From Otis tarda (lineage: Eukaryota > Chordata > Aves > Otidiformes > Otididae), in NCBI GenBank assembly GCA_026413225.1, contig CM048591.1:44869303-44933302 (forward strand): 64,000 nt of DNA. Reading direction: 5' to 3'. A model generated the notes under the pieces. That model saw nothing but the letters and a program-made list of their open reading frames with translations. It had not been told where the DNA came from and searched no databases. The stretch's first letter is position 1. Each line of letters opens with the position of its first letter. A program made the position numbers and the translations under genes. This document shows positions 35,990-60,346 of the stretch, in pieces.

Positions 35990-36080
35990 CTTCTGGCAGA
36001 CTGGTCATGGTTATCAAGGTGTGGTCTGTGGACCACCACTGGTGTATGTTGGTCCACACAAGCCTTCCTGGTGGTCTGCT
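35990..36080. mobile_element. Possible hAT/Charlie-like DNA transposon relic
   Basis: GGTTATCAAGGTGTGGTCTG followed by TGGACCACCACTGG resembles the terminal region of hAT non-autonomous elements, in which a GTGGTTCTCAA-like end is followed by GTGGTCCGCGGACCAC. Only one end is visible and no target-site duplication was identified. Confidence 0.25.
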
Positions 36081-36468
36081 CAGTTAAATATTTGAGGAGA
36101 GAAATAGAGGCAGTGAGGTAGGAAAGAAGAAGGTATGCCTATAAAACAAACTGTCTTTTGCAAAATATTGGGGAAAGTCCTTGTTTTACAGACTAGTTTG
36201 CATATCACACTATGCTTTTAAAAGCATAAATAATCTTATACCTGTATCAAGTCTGCTGATTGCAGCGTTTAAAACAATGCTTATTAAAGAATCCTTTTAA
36301 AATACAAGTAGAAGAATATCAACTAAATAACAAACAGCACATTTAATAAAGATTAAAAAAATGCAGAGCAACAAACTTAAAACTAACAAAAATCCAAGAG
36401 AATTTTAAAAATAAGGTGTTTCTAAAAAAAGGCGCCATCTAGGGGGCAGGGGTGCAGAGAGAGTATTA

Positions 36469-45157
<8,689 letters not shown>

Positions 45158-45164
45158 TTAAAAA

Positions 45165-45192
45165 CTCCCCAATAAATTGAAAGCTGAAACAA
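45165..45192 (+). repeat. Dispersed 27-bp direct repeat, copy 1
   Basis: It shares AATAAATTGAAAGCTGAA, with matching CTCCC before and CAA after, with the copy at 45991-46017. The two copies differ by one indel and one substitution. Confidence 0.8.
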
Positions 45193-45990
45193 CAGTACAG
45201 GAGATTACTATATTTCATGACGCAGTGCAATGGGGTTAACATAGTCTACATCAAGTCCCCAAACAATTCTATGTAATTTAACAGATAGACTTCAACACAT
45301 GTATATTTAATCCTCATTGAGTGCTGTAGTGGTTTTTACTAAATAGCTAAAAAATCCCAAACCTCAATATAAAGTAGAAGATCACATCATCTTAAACATT
45401 TTATTCAAATGCTCCTTTTATGCAAGTGCATGTCCCTTGAAATCAAAGGTTATTTCCCTAAGATTGAGGTCCACTGATACTAAACTAGAGAAAAGCTATG
45501 CTCAATTAGGCTGGTTGGTTTTCAAGATTGAATACTCTGAAAGTCTGATTCAGAAATCCATGTTCTGTTACTGATGCAAGTGACTGGGAAAAAAATTAAT
45601 ATTAAAGCAATGGCTTACTGAGGAAATACATAACATTTTATCCTTTAATAATTTGACAAACCAACACTCTTCATACTTTTTTTGAGCATAATGCTAAGTT
45701 GACTGTATGACAAGGAAAAAAAAATCTTCCACAACAAGCATTTTGTTACTGCCGTTGTGTGTTCCAGACCCTGCAGGGTCATTCAGTTGACTTGCTAAAC
45801 ATGATTTGCCCTATTATAATCTCAACTATAAATTTTCATTAAGACAAGACTTGGCTGACTGCCACAAAGCTCTAGGGTTTGGATACACTGAAGCACGACT
45901 AGCTCGTTGCCCAATTACATTTCCAAGCGCACTAGTCCTCCCTCCCCTGTATGCCCTCTCCCCTTCCTCACTGGTGTCCAACTAGCAATC

Positions 45991-46017
45991 CTCCCAATAA
46001 ATTGAAAGCTGAAGCAA
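45991..46017 (+). repeat. Dispersed 27-bp direct repeat, copy 2
   Basis: Second copy of the intron-17 repeat, about 830 bp from the first. No terminal features of a known transposon are seen. Confidence 0.8.
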
Positions 46018-46525
46018 AGCAATGCAAACTGGCATGGCTGCTCAGGAAAACAGTGAATGGCATGGCATGGGACTCCTCCCCAACCAAGTAGCTCTTGTAC
46101 CATATCAGTGTTGGTAGATTAGCGTACGAGCTAACTTGATAAGAATCTCTTAGGTACTAAAAATTGAGGATAAACGTGATATAATGTCAATGATGAAATT
46201 TCAGAATGACATAGACAGGAATTTCATGCAATCTCCAGGTTTCTCTCACAGACAGAACTATCAGGTGACAGTAAAAAGCAATGCTTACTATAAGTTTTTA
46301 GAGCTTTAAGCTGTTAAAAACCTCATTTTTCAACATGATAAAACCCTGCAGTGATGCTACATTTGCAATGGTGCATGGTTCTCCTAAGACTACGAGTAAG
46401 ACAATATATTGTCCTTTTTACGCTTCTGAGCCCTGTGCAGCATCAGCCAACTACACAGTTATTGGTTCTTGAAGGAAGGAGTGGGGCCACTTATATAAAC
46501 TGTAAGACATTAAGATGAAATGCTA

Positions 46526-48779
<2,254 letters not shown>

Positions 48780-48922
48780 CTGGCTGATGTCAATGGGCTT
48801 TGCTCGGTTGCCTGTTTGTACCAAGAGTTTGTAAGCCAAAACAGCATCATCAGATCCATTTTTATAATTGTTGTAAGTGATCTTCCCTGTTTCCCAGTCG
48901 CTGTCAAATGCATCCTGCAGTC
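48780..48922 (-). CDS. PTCH1: Patched-1, exon 16 (extracellular loop ECL2)
   Basis: 143 bp. Two bases complete a Gly codon, followed by about 854-900: [40 protein letters not shown] and KPIDISQ. NGSD is a potential glycosylation sequon. Compared with human, MP becomes TY after KI and a few other residues differ. The borders are CTTCAG|GACTGC and AGCCAG|GTACTG. Confidence 0.97.
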
Positions 48923-51900
48923 CTGAAGAGTTAAGGGAGGTAAGGGGAAGACAGAACAAGCAGGTAAGCAATCACTCTTAGAAATAAATTTCAGTAGGAA
49001 GAAAGAATGATGACTCTTTTTCATAGTTGAATCAGGAAAAAAACTATCCACCTGCTGCCTCCTACAGTTGGAGCTCCTCATTTCCTGTCAGTGTGTTGTA
49101 AGGTGAAAGTACCAGCTGCATGTCTGGTATTTTGCCCAAAGAAAGGCAGGAGAAGCAAGAAGGTGCAAGGGAGAGCCTCAAGAGTCTTCCCATGTTATGC
49201 AGACCAGCAAAGCTGAGCCAACAAGCTGCAGATGCAATGTTCACTGGTGTACACCAGCTTTCCTTCAAGCCAAAGAGGAGATCTTGGATGGGATTAGGAC
49301 CCTCTGGTCCCACGTCCTTCTGAGAGCCTTTGAGAGCAACCTAGCACTCCAGAGTATATAGGGAAGAGTTAAGATTGTCTAGAATAAAAAGTAGTTTTCC
49401 CCATGAACCACAATTCCAGAATCATCACACTCAAAACTCCATAAGCATATCTGCATTTATCATCTCTTATCAGTTCCTGACCCAAGTGGAGGAGTCATTT
49501 AGTCCACTATCTAGAAGGAAAACACTCTCCATACTCCCTTCTGCCTCACCAAAACCGTAGCTGAGTGCATTGAGCCACAGAGGACACACACCGCTCTCAT
49601 TAACTGTTTTGGGCTACTGCAGAGCACTGAGGCAATACCTTCTACGATATAACCAGAAATTCCACTACAAGAGGAAAAAAAAACACACTTAAACTTTCAA
49701 CTTCAAACAGCAACTCAGCTGCTTCTCGAGCACAGCGTGAGTGAACACGATTTTGTCAATTTGTTCCATCTGTTCAACTTGTGCAGCTAATACAAGTTGT
49801 GGGATCTGCTGCCAGCACATGTAAAGATCACAGCCAACACCTATTCACTCTCAACTGTTTTCCTCTTTGCCACCCTTCAAGGGGGAGGGAATACCTCACA
49901 GCACAAATTTGGATCAGATTTAGTACAGGAAGCCACAGCCCAGTACAAGGAGGCTCTGTGCAAGCAGATGACAAACCGCATGTCCAGGGAAGGGAACGAA
50001 AAGGCTGGGGGAGTGGCTGTGGAGGAAATCGCTGACCCACCTCACAGCTGTACTGAAGAGCTGTAATGAAAACCATCATCACAGATCGGATAGGTCAGCT
50101 ACAGCTGTACACAGGTAAGAGTGCTGGAAGAGAAAACGCACCTAGCTGACATTGCCTTGGGGCCGGAGTACCCGCTCCCATTTCCAACATCATCCCCCCT
50201 CCCTTGGAAAACTGCCTCCCATGTTGTCCTGCCAAATCGTACCAACTTGTGAAGCCAGCAGACTGAGAACCAAGCAATGAAAGAAGCCTGCCAGATCTCT
50301 GCACGCAGCACTCCAGCACCTGCCCAGGACGAGCACAACTTGCCATCAGGTTTTTCTGGCATCAAAGGGCTCTGAGGTCCCCTTTAAAAAAGCATTGTTT
50401 GCTGGTGCTCTTGGAGAGGGGAAAACATTGCTTGGGAAAAATACCAGTTCATCCCTCCTGTGCCAAATTCAGATCCATGCCAGTCTCTCAGAAAGTGGTC
50501 AAGTGAGAGCATTTGTGTTATCATACCAGTCATATGAAAGATGACTTTGGGAGGTAAAGAGGAGGCTGTCAAAAAAGCACGTGGGAGGGGAGACCACCAA
50601 AGAACAGCTTAACTTACAGTAAGAATGGCTGCCTTCAGCAGGAGGAACGTACAAATTGCTATGCACGTGGGGACAGGGCTTTCAGACTAACATCCAGCCC
50701 CTGTCAGGGGGCTTCACAGACACACGATAACAAGTACAACCATTAGCATGGGACATTACCAATGGGTCATTGCAAGTTACATTAAAAAAGGGCATGTACA
50801 TTTTACATTATGGCAGCGGGTAAAAACTCAGCTCGCTAGCATCTCCCGCCCTCACCTGTTCTTACAAGTTTGGTCATCCCTCAAACCCTGCTTCCTTCTA
50901 TACATTTATTTCTCAGCTGGCTTAATCACTTTGTACTCTGGGTTATTTTATTACTGGCCTTGCTGAAACTGAAAGTCTGCAGAAAGAATACCAAGAAACA
51001 ACTATCAGCTGTACTTAATTTCTGAAGAATTTCAAAATTTCAACAATTAAAATTTCCCATAACACTTCAAAATTAATAGTAGAATTGCTGCTTTCAAAGC
51101 AAACAGTACTTCCATTATAAACTGTTCATACCAATTATTTTAAAGGACATTTAATCTTTTATAAATGGGACTAATAAAATGTTTCTTTCTGGGTAGAAAG
51201 ATAAAAGTAACTTGTTGACCTTTTTCTGCAGAAAGGTTATAAAAATTCAGGGAATTTTCAAAATCTTGTATATGAGATTTTTTCGTATCAGCAGTCACTT
51301 TTGCTTAATGCTTCAGAAGAAAGTGAAATCCTCCAAAATTATGTGGGATGCAGGAAAGGGGGTGAGGAAGAATTCCTACTGACTCGTGAACAGCTGGCAC
51401 CATGAAACACAAGATAAGATTACCATTTGCAAAAACAAGCCTAATTACAAGCCATCAGGGAATTCAAGCTACTTCATTTACATTCAATCACTTACAAAAA
51501 TAATGTTAACATTTCCAGTTTAAATGAATGATTAGTGTTAACTCTTCTTCTGTTGCATTTTCAGTAAGAGAAAATATGCTAACACAATACGATACCAGAA
51601 AGCAAAATAAGAGGGAACCTCTGACAGGAGTGTGTTAAGCTGAAGGCACTCCACTGCTAGTAAAGGAGGAGAAATGTACAGCTAAGACCAAGGACACCTT
51701 CTTGATAAAAAATGCTTTTGTTCACATGCTGTTGCTTCCCTCATTCTGCCAGACAAATGCGTGCATGTCAGAAGGCCATCTTGAGCCATTAATTTCTAGC
51801 ACTGGCAAGTCAGCAGGAATTAGCTATGAAGTTCAAAGTTGCCCCTACTTTTATTATGCTGCTCCTCCAGCATGTTAAAATGCACTAGCAGAACCATTCC

Positions 51901-54409
51901 CACCTAACAGAGGATCTTCCCTGAATCTAGCCTAAAATTATACCTTTCTATTTTCACCTTCCCTCCCCTTTACTTCTTCAGCATCAGCCCCAGTTGGTAA
52001 TGATCAGGTATTATTCTGTCTATTAGCATCTACACCTTGAGAGAATTCCCTAACTACGACAAGTATAGCAGTTTTAAATATGGCAGTTTAGTTCCCCCAT
52101 TATATCAATGTCCTGTAACATTTTAAAGCATAAGTTTTTTTTATTGATACATCTCAGTATCCTCCTTCTTTAGAGATTTGTGAATGCAGTATCACACGCT
52201 GCGACAACAGCCATGTGTCTTTACAAAGCTGTTGGTTTGTATTACTTGTGCCCCTCTTGGGGAAAGTGGGGAGGAAGGGTAAGGACACAGTTCTAAATGC
52301 TAATTAGTAATCATAATAATTAATTATAAAACATGCCAAGCAATGTGCCTTCCATCACAGGGCTGGCATGTCCACTTGAACTGCAAGTCACTGCTTCCTG
52401 GGAGTGTCCCTGACCATTCCAGTGTAACCATTCCAGTGTAACATTTTATGTCCATGCACCCCATCAGTATATCCAGGACAGCAGGAATACTCACAGCTTC
52501 TCTAGTTGAGGAAAAGCAGAGGACAAGGAAGAAGGACAGCCAGGCTAATGTGGGCTGGCAAAGAAAATGTAACTATGGGCAATAAAAAGAGAATAGGAGT
52601 ACCCCTAGGAGAAGAGCAATCTGGAAAGCTCACATATGACCATGGACATACAGCACAGAGGAGGAGATGTGCAGGCCCTTGGCATAGCGCCAGGGCCACA
52701 CACAGTCCTTAGGACAAGGAGGTGCCTACAAAGAGGACAGGAAGGCATCCAAAGTGGAAGAGGTTTGGGAAGGTATGTGGTGGGCCTGAGAGAGGGGGAA
52801 TGGGAATGTGAGCACCCCTGGGAGCAACACCAAGCAGGCTAGCCTCCAGCATTTCACTCCCAAGAAACCAGCAAGGGAGCAGATCCAAGTGCATCTCTTT
52901 CTGACTTTATCATTGGCAGACTGTGGCGAGGCTCAGCACTAGTGTGTGAAGATCCTGAAGAAAATCTCAGATTTCCATCTCCCTCACAGGTTTGGGGCAG
53001 GGGCGAAGCCGGAAGTGGGGGACACTGGACACAATTTTTCCTACTGTTTTGAAACAACAACAAAATATACCCACAAAAGAAATAAAATAAACAGCAGAGG
53101 TATAAGAGACTTTGGAAAAGCATGCAGAAAGATGCTTGCTTAGAAACCTACAAAGCATAGCAAGGTTCCAATCCAGCAAAACATCTAAGCTATGTTGAAT
53201 TTTCTTCCTGCCAGTAATACCTTCCCTTACAGCTCAGTATGCTTATGTGAGCAAAATATTTTAAGTAAAATTTCCAGTAAGTAGACTGTAATGAATGGAT
53301 CCAATATATTTAAAACACATTAAAAAAACAAAGCTAGTAGCTGAAATACTGTTTTGCATGATTTATCAGTGCATTAAACATACAGGAAAACTTGATCATT
53401 TTGTTTAGATTCGTCACTTAGATGCATCTGCATTCCTAATACTGCCCAACATATTTTCAGAAGGAATAAAATACCCCAAATACTGGCAGTTACCTACATG
53501 TTCTCTAAGAATCATAAGACGGCTCCACTGGATGTCTGTAAACTGTTACAGTTACAATTTACAGTCTCACTAGGTCAGCACAATTTATTTTTCTGTTGGC
53601 AAAAGCTTCCTGGAGATTCTCCCAAAAGAAAGACAGAGGTAGGACAGAAGTACTGATATTTGCTGAGATTCAACAGTACTATTTATTTTGAATAAAAAAC
53701 AGTTATTTGTCTGAACATGTGTAATTATAGTATCTTTAATATCTTTAATAAGCTGACTTCAATATAATTATCATCACAGTACCTGAAAGGCCATGCATTC
53801 TCTTGTCTTCCCTTGCCCCGTTACAATTCAGCACAGAAAAAGCGGCACCATAGAGAGAGTGAGGATACTTGACTGGAAGTCTAGAATGTATAGTAAGTTC
53901 TCAATCCAATAAAACACATAAACCACACTGACTTTTCCTCATGCCAGCAGTCCCAGCTGAAGCCAACGGGATCACTCATGTGCTGAAAGTTAAGCCTCTG
54001 CCAAAATACATCGCTGGACGGGGACTTTTCATTTACTGTTCTCACAACACTCAGGAAACATTTATTTTCCCAAGGCAGTGGACCATATTTAGCCATTAAT
54101 TATAAAGCAGAACTCCTCATTAGCTGCTTAGAATTAATGGGGTAAGATGGCCTCTCATGGATATAATCTCTTAAAGCTTCAAAATTATCTTACTGGGGAG
54201 TAAACATAGCCACAAAGAATTTAAGTGACATGTTGGAGAAACAGCAAGTCAACGTGCAAGTTCCGATCAGCACCTAGGCATTCATTCTCCCTCCTGCACA
54301 CAGTCGTTTAACTGTGTGACCACAATCACAGAGCAGAGCAGAGCATTACTAGGGTGAACAAGTTGTTACTACTGCAAAATTAAGAAAAGTCCATGCAACT
54401 CTCTCTTAC
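48923..54409 (-). other. PTCH1: PTCH1 intron 15
   Basis: At 5.5 kb this is the largest complete intron in the window. It contains an exact 14-bp tandem duplication at 52413-52440. The stretch 49780-50360 and 52500-53000 is GC-richer, with several open frames on both strands but no recognisable protein and no known repeat. Confidence 0.7.
52413..52440 (+). repeat. 14-bp tandem duplication with TEAD-like motif
   Basis: ACCATTCCAGTGTA occurs twice head to tail. Each copy holds CATTCCA, the core recognised by TEAD factors. Function is unproven. Confidence 0.75.
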
Positions 54410-54719
54410 CTTGCAGCCAGTCTCGAAAGTAGTGCAACCACATTTTGGGAAGCTGCCTATCCTCTTCCAATAGAACATATGTCACATTGCTGAAACTTCT
54501 GTGAAGCTCATAAAGTAAGTGCTGAACATTTGGATAGTCTGCTTTTTGTGTCACAATATACATGTTGTAGAATGAAAAGTACTTGAACTGTGCAGCAATA
54601 AAGTCATATTCCCGTGTTTCCCGTGGTACAATGTCTGTGAGATCTAGTCCATCTCTCACCCGGGTAGTTCCGTAAAGGCTGAGCCCAAGTAAACCCAGAA
54701 AAAGAAAAATAACCACAAT
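54410..54719 (-). CDS. PTCH1: Patched-1, exon 15 (TM7 and start of ECL2)
   Basis: 310 bp, about 750-852 plus one base. It starts with TM7 ([20 protein letters not shown]), then [40 protein letters not shown], a sequon NVT in [12 protein letters not shown], and [14 protein letters not shown]. This opens the second RND-like half of the protein. The borders are GTTGCAG|ATTGTG and CTGCAAG|GTAAGA. The length equals the human exon as remembered. Confidence 0.97.
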
Positions 54720-55187
54720 CTGCAACAGAAAATACAAATGCATTTGGTTTTAGGTTTCTAAACAATTCATAATAGCACACTACAAAGCCAGGTTCAAAAT
54801 TAACACCCACCGGTCTACTTTAAAGCTCTCATTTCTTCTTTTTTTTTTTTTCCCCCACACACAAACACACTAGAAGGCTTGAAGGGGCTCTGCATCATGG
54901 ATGAGAAATTTCTATTGTAATAAAGTTTAAAAGTGACTTTAGTTTCACTATTCACAAGCTTAAGTTACTGAAAGTCACTACAATTCTCACTCATACTTGA
55001 AAAGTATTTCTCTACACTTTTCAAGAGAAAACTTTTAAAGTATGAAATTAGCTGTAAATTATTAAGAATTGTTATTCCATAAGAACTCTATTTATTTCTT
55101 ATATTTGATACCACTGCCAGGATAATTTTATTACTGGGCAATGCAGAAGTCTATTTTTGAAAAACACGTAAATAGTTCCCTGCTTAC
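54720..55187 (-). other. PTCH1: PTCH1 intron 14
   Basis: A short 468-bp intron with a GTAAGC donor and a T-run at 54839-54851 next to a small CA tract. Nothing else seen. Confidence 0.8.
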
Positions 55188-55587
55188 CTTAGCTTCTGGT
55201 CTTAGGAGGAATGGAGCATAATGCTTTTCTGCAAAAGATGAGAGTGTCCACTTCGTACAGGGTGGCTCAAGGCAATGCATACCAGACTCTGAAAACTGGG
55301 AAAGCAAATCCCTTGTCGAGCTTGTGCTTTCTGGGCTCTGGCAGCTAAGATTATCTTGCGTCACTGTCACTGGCTGCACAGATATTTCTGAGCGAGGCTC
55401 TGCTGTGGTGTAGTACACCTGCGTATGAGGATCGTATTCTGTGCGCAGCTGCACTGTAGACTGCATCGTAATCTGAGTTTCATGTGCAAAACTGTGACTG
55501 CTGTACGGCGGTGGAGGACTGTAGCAAGTATTGTCATTTTCCGAATATGCTTGAGGCTCAATCTGAATCACTCTAGTGACACACGGA
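55188..55587 (-). CDS. PTCH1: Patched-1, exon 14 (middle cytoplasmic loop)
   Basis: 400 bp, about 617-749. It encodes most of the large cytoplasmic loop between TM6 and TM7: [20 protein letters not shown], the PPPPY motif (a second site for NEDD4-family WW domains), [40 protein letters not shown], and [18 protein letters not shown] leading into TM7. Human has 403 bp here from memory; the missing codon falls in the variable SENDNT stretch. The borders are CTTACAG|TCCG and GCTAAG|GTAAGC. Confidence 0.97.
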
Positions 55588-57571
<1,984 letters not shown>

Positions 57572-58170
57572 CTAGAGATCAATCATAGAAGTGATGTTGT
57601 TACTAAGCTTCATGTAGGGTATCAGCTTCCCAAAGCATAAAACTTCCTTTCAGTTCTCATCCATTCATCCATTTATCATGTCCACACATCAAATGCTTTC
57701 AAGCCTTTCCCTGAGGAAACTGGGAGATACACTTTTACATTCCCATTTCATTATGGTAGGTCTATTGTAGTTAATTAGGTTTTTTTAATAATAAACATCA
57801 TATTATTTCAATATATCTGTGCCTGGAGATGTGGTGATGACTTTTGAAGTGGAAAAATAGAGTCAACAGATCACATTTTTGTATGAGATTCTGCCATATT
57901 TAGAGTCTCACAGTAAAAAAAGATTAAGCAAAAGCAAACCTGGAACTGAAACTGAAGCTCTCACATTTAAAGGATCGGAAGTAATTTAAGCATCACAATA
58001 ACATTAAAGCACAATATTATATCAGAAATTAAATAAAAGTTTAAGTATATTTCAATGAAACTGTTCTGTTTTGTAAAATACTATGCACTTGGTGTACTTA
58101 CGTAAAAGTCTAGCTAAAAAGAGCAACATTTTTGGGTTTATCAGCAATTATTTTTAAAGAAAAATAAAAA

Positions 58171-58231
58171 TTAATCCAACACCACATAGTAAATCTACTT
58201 ATTAATATGTTTGTGTTTAACAGAACTTGAT
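58171..58231 (+). repeat. Unknown repeat, copy 1
   Basis: AATCCAACACCACATAGTAA followed by ATCTACTTATTAA is about 85-90% identical over its first 33 bases to the copy at 60289-60346, with weaker similarity through CAGAAC. Similarity may extend about 60 bp to the left. No known family was recognised. Confidence 0.65.
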
Positions 58232-59531
58232 TAATGAGCCAGTCTACCAAAAAGAGTCTTAAATTGGAACAAAAATACATAATTGGAACAAGAATATTTG
58301 GTTTAATTTGTGAAGTGAACATTACATAATGAAAAAAACCAACCTCCCCACCCACCCCTTTCAAACCAAACTTCAAACCCTTTCCCACACAGAGATTCCC
58401 AGAGAATCTCCATAAACATATGTGGTGCAGCATCTATCATTATTATTAATAGCATTTATTTGTAATGCAGAATTGTTAGGAGCACTAATCATCACAAAGA
58501 GAGAGCCTGGGCACAGATGGGACTGGAAGATAGTTATAAGAGTAGGAGAGACACTGGGAAGAAAATAGTTGAGCCATCAATAAGGGGAAAAAAACCCTTG
58601 AGATCCTTATATTTTATGCATTAGATAAGCAGTAGGCATTTCAACAGTAGCTCAGTTTCATGTTCACGAAATCATATAACTATCAAGTGGCCCTACCTGT
58701 AACTTCTGAAGTAAACAACTGTTTTAACCACTTGGGTTAAAACAGTCATAAAAAAGAACAAAAGCTGGGCTACAAAAATGAAGTCGCTGACCTGATACAA
58801 ATAGGCTCTCCTTTTTAAAAAATAAATGAATGGATGCTTTTGATGTTGAAAAATCAGTCCTCGAAACTGGCAGCTCAAAAGATGTGGTATCTTTAAAATG
58901 TTTTAAAAATTCTTGACTTATGTGTCAAATAACTAATTGTCCTAATAATGAAATTTTTATTTTTGTGTCTCTTTATCTGTGAAAATCAAAGTAGTAACAC
59001 ACTGAATGATTTTTAGGGTTTTGAAGCTGTCAAAGTATAATAAAAAGACTAGATCCTGTTTTTACTTTTCTGAGAATGACAGAATCAGTTATGTAAATAG
59101 TTTCTAGCCACTTGAATCATAACTATTTTGTATACAAAAGTGGGTTTTTTATTAGTGTTTCTTTTTTTTTGTTGCTTCCAGGCTGCTTGAGGTAAGAGTT
59201 TGGTCCTGCTGCCTGTCAGTAGACAAAACTACTGAAAGAGAATTTACCTAGTACTTAAACCCAAATCAGTATTTAGCCATCTTTGAGAGAAAAGATCCAA
59301 TGACTATTTTATGATTTATAAATAGCTGCACAGAAAGGTATGTAAGGTCATAGCCAAGACTTTAAAATGAAGTTATTTCCTTTTGATCCTCTCTAGAATT
59401 AACTGAATCTGTCAGAAAAACAAGCTGTTGCAAGAGAGGTGTTTGTTGGACCTAGCTCACACAACTGCTTGCTTTATTGCTGCTAAACCTGAGGTGGAAT
59501 CACCCATATAACATGAATAATTAATTGTGTC

Positions 59532-59989
59532 TGTCCTAGTTCTGGCTAGAATAGAGTTAATTTTCACCTGAGCTGGGAGGGGAACTGGAGCTGGTGGCAC
59601 CTGTGGCTGGAGGACACAGCTGGGATAAGTTTACCCAAATTGGCCAAAGGACTGTTCCATCTCATGTGACATCATGCTCAGTGTACCAGTGAGGAGGGTG
59701 CTGAGGGGAGCTTCCTGCTACTTGGGAGAAAACTGGGCATCAAGATCTGCTGTGACCTATTGTCTGTAAATTATGTGCTTCAGTATTTTTTGTTACTGGG
59801 TTGTTTGTTTGTTTGTTTTCCATCTCTGTTTTTCTTTTCTTCTGTTGTTCTCTTAAACTTTTTTTTTAATCTCAACCCATGAGTTTTGTCTTCTTTTCTT
59901 TACCAGTTCTCCTCCCTGTCACACTGGAGGGTGGGGAGAGTGAGTGAGAGACTGTGTAGCTTGGTCCCAAGCACGGCTGAACTCCAACA
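59532..59989 (+). mobile_element. ERV solo LTR with target-site duplication
   Basis: The element begins TGTCCTAGTTCTGGCTAG and ends CTCCAACA. It is flanked on both sides by the 5-bp direct repeat GTGTC (59527-59531 and 59990-59994). Inside, AGAGTTAATTTTC, GACATCATGCTCAG, TCTCAACCCATGAGTTTT and GGGTGGGGAGAGTGAGTGAG occur in the order of a common avian endogenous retroviral LTR that I recognise. No internal viral genes are present, so two LTRs have recombined to leave one. A 5-bp duplication is compatible with an ERVL-type element. It is opposite to PTCH1 in orientation and considerably decayed. Confidence 0.85.
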
Positions 59990-60288
59990 GTGTCTAACCA
60001 AAATCTTCTATCAAGGATCAGCTAAGATTTGTTGAGATTTGGAAAAAAATAGTTGAGGCTTGACTCAATAATTCTTAAGCCTCCCAGCATGGCTGAAAAA
60101 CTAATCGAAGTCCTCTGTTCCTGCTCCATAATCTGTAAATACTTTATGCCTTATCAGTTCCCTTTGTAGACCCCAACATCCCTGAATCTCAAATGCCACT
60201 AAACCTGAAAACTAATACTTAAGTGTATCGTGGAGATGCCACTAAAGTTAGTTGTAGTCACATTTTACTTTTTAAGAAGCATCAAAAC

Positions 60289-60346
60289 TAATCCAACAAC
60301 ACAGAGTAAATCTGCCTATTAACACAGCATCTCTTTTCAGAACAAC
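60289..60346 (+). repeat. Unknown repeat, copy 2
   Basis: Second copy of the repeat at 58171-58231, in the same orientation, about 2.1 kb away on the other side of the LTR. Confidence 0.65.

Noticed and set aside
49780-50365. Overlapping open frames on both strands in intron 15
   Set aside because: No splice-site context, no recognisable protein, and frames occur equally on both strands.
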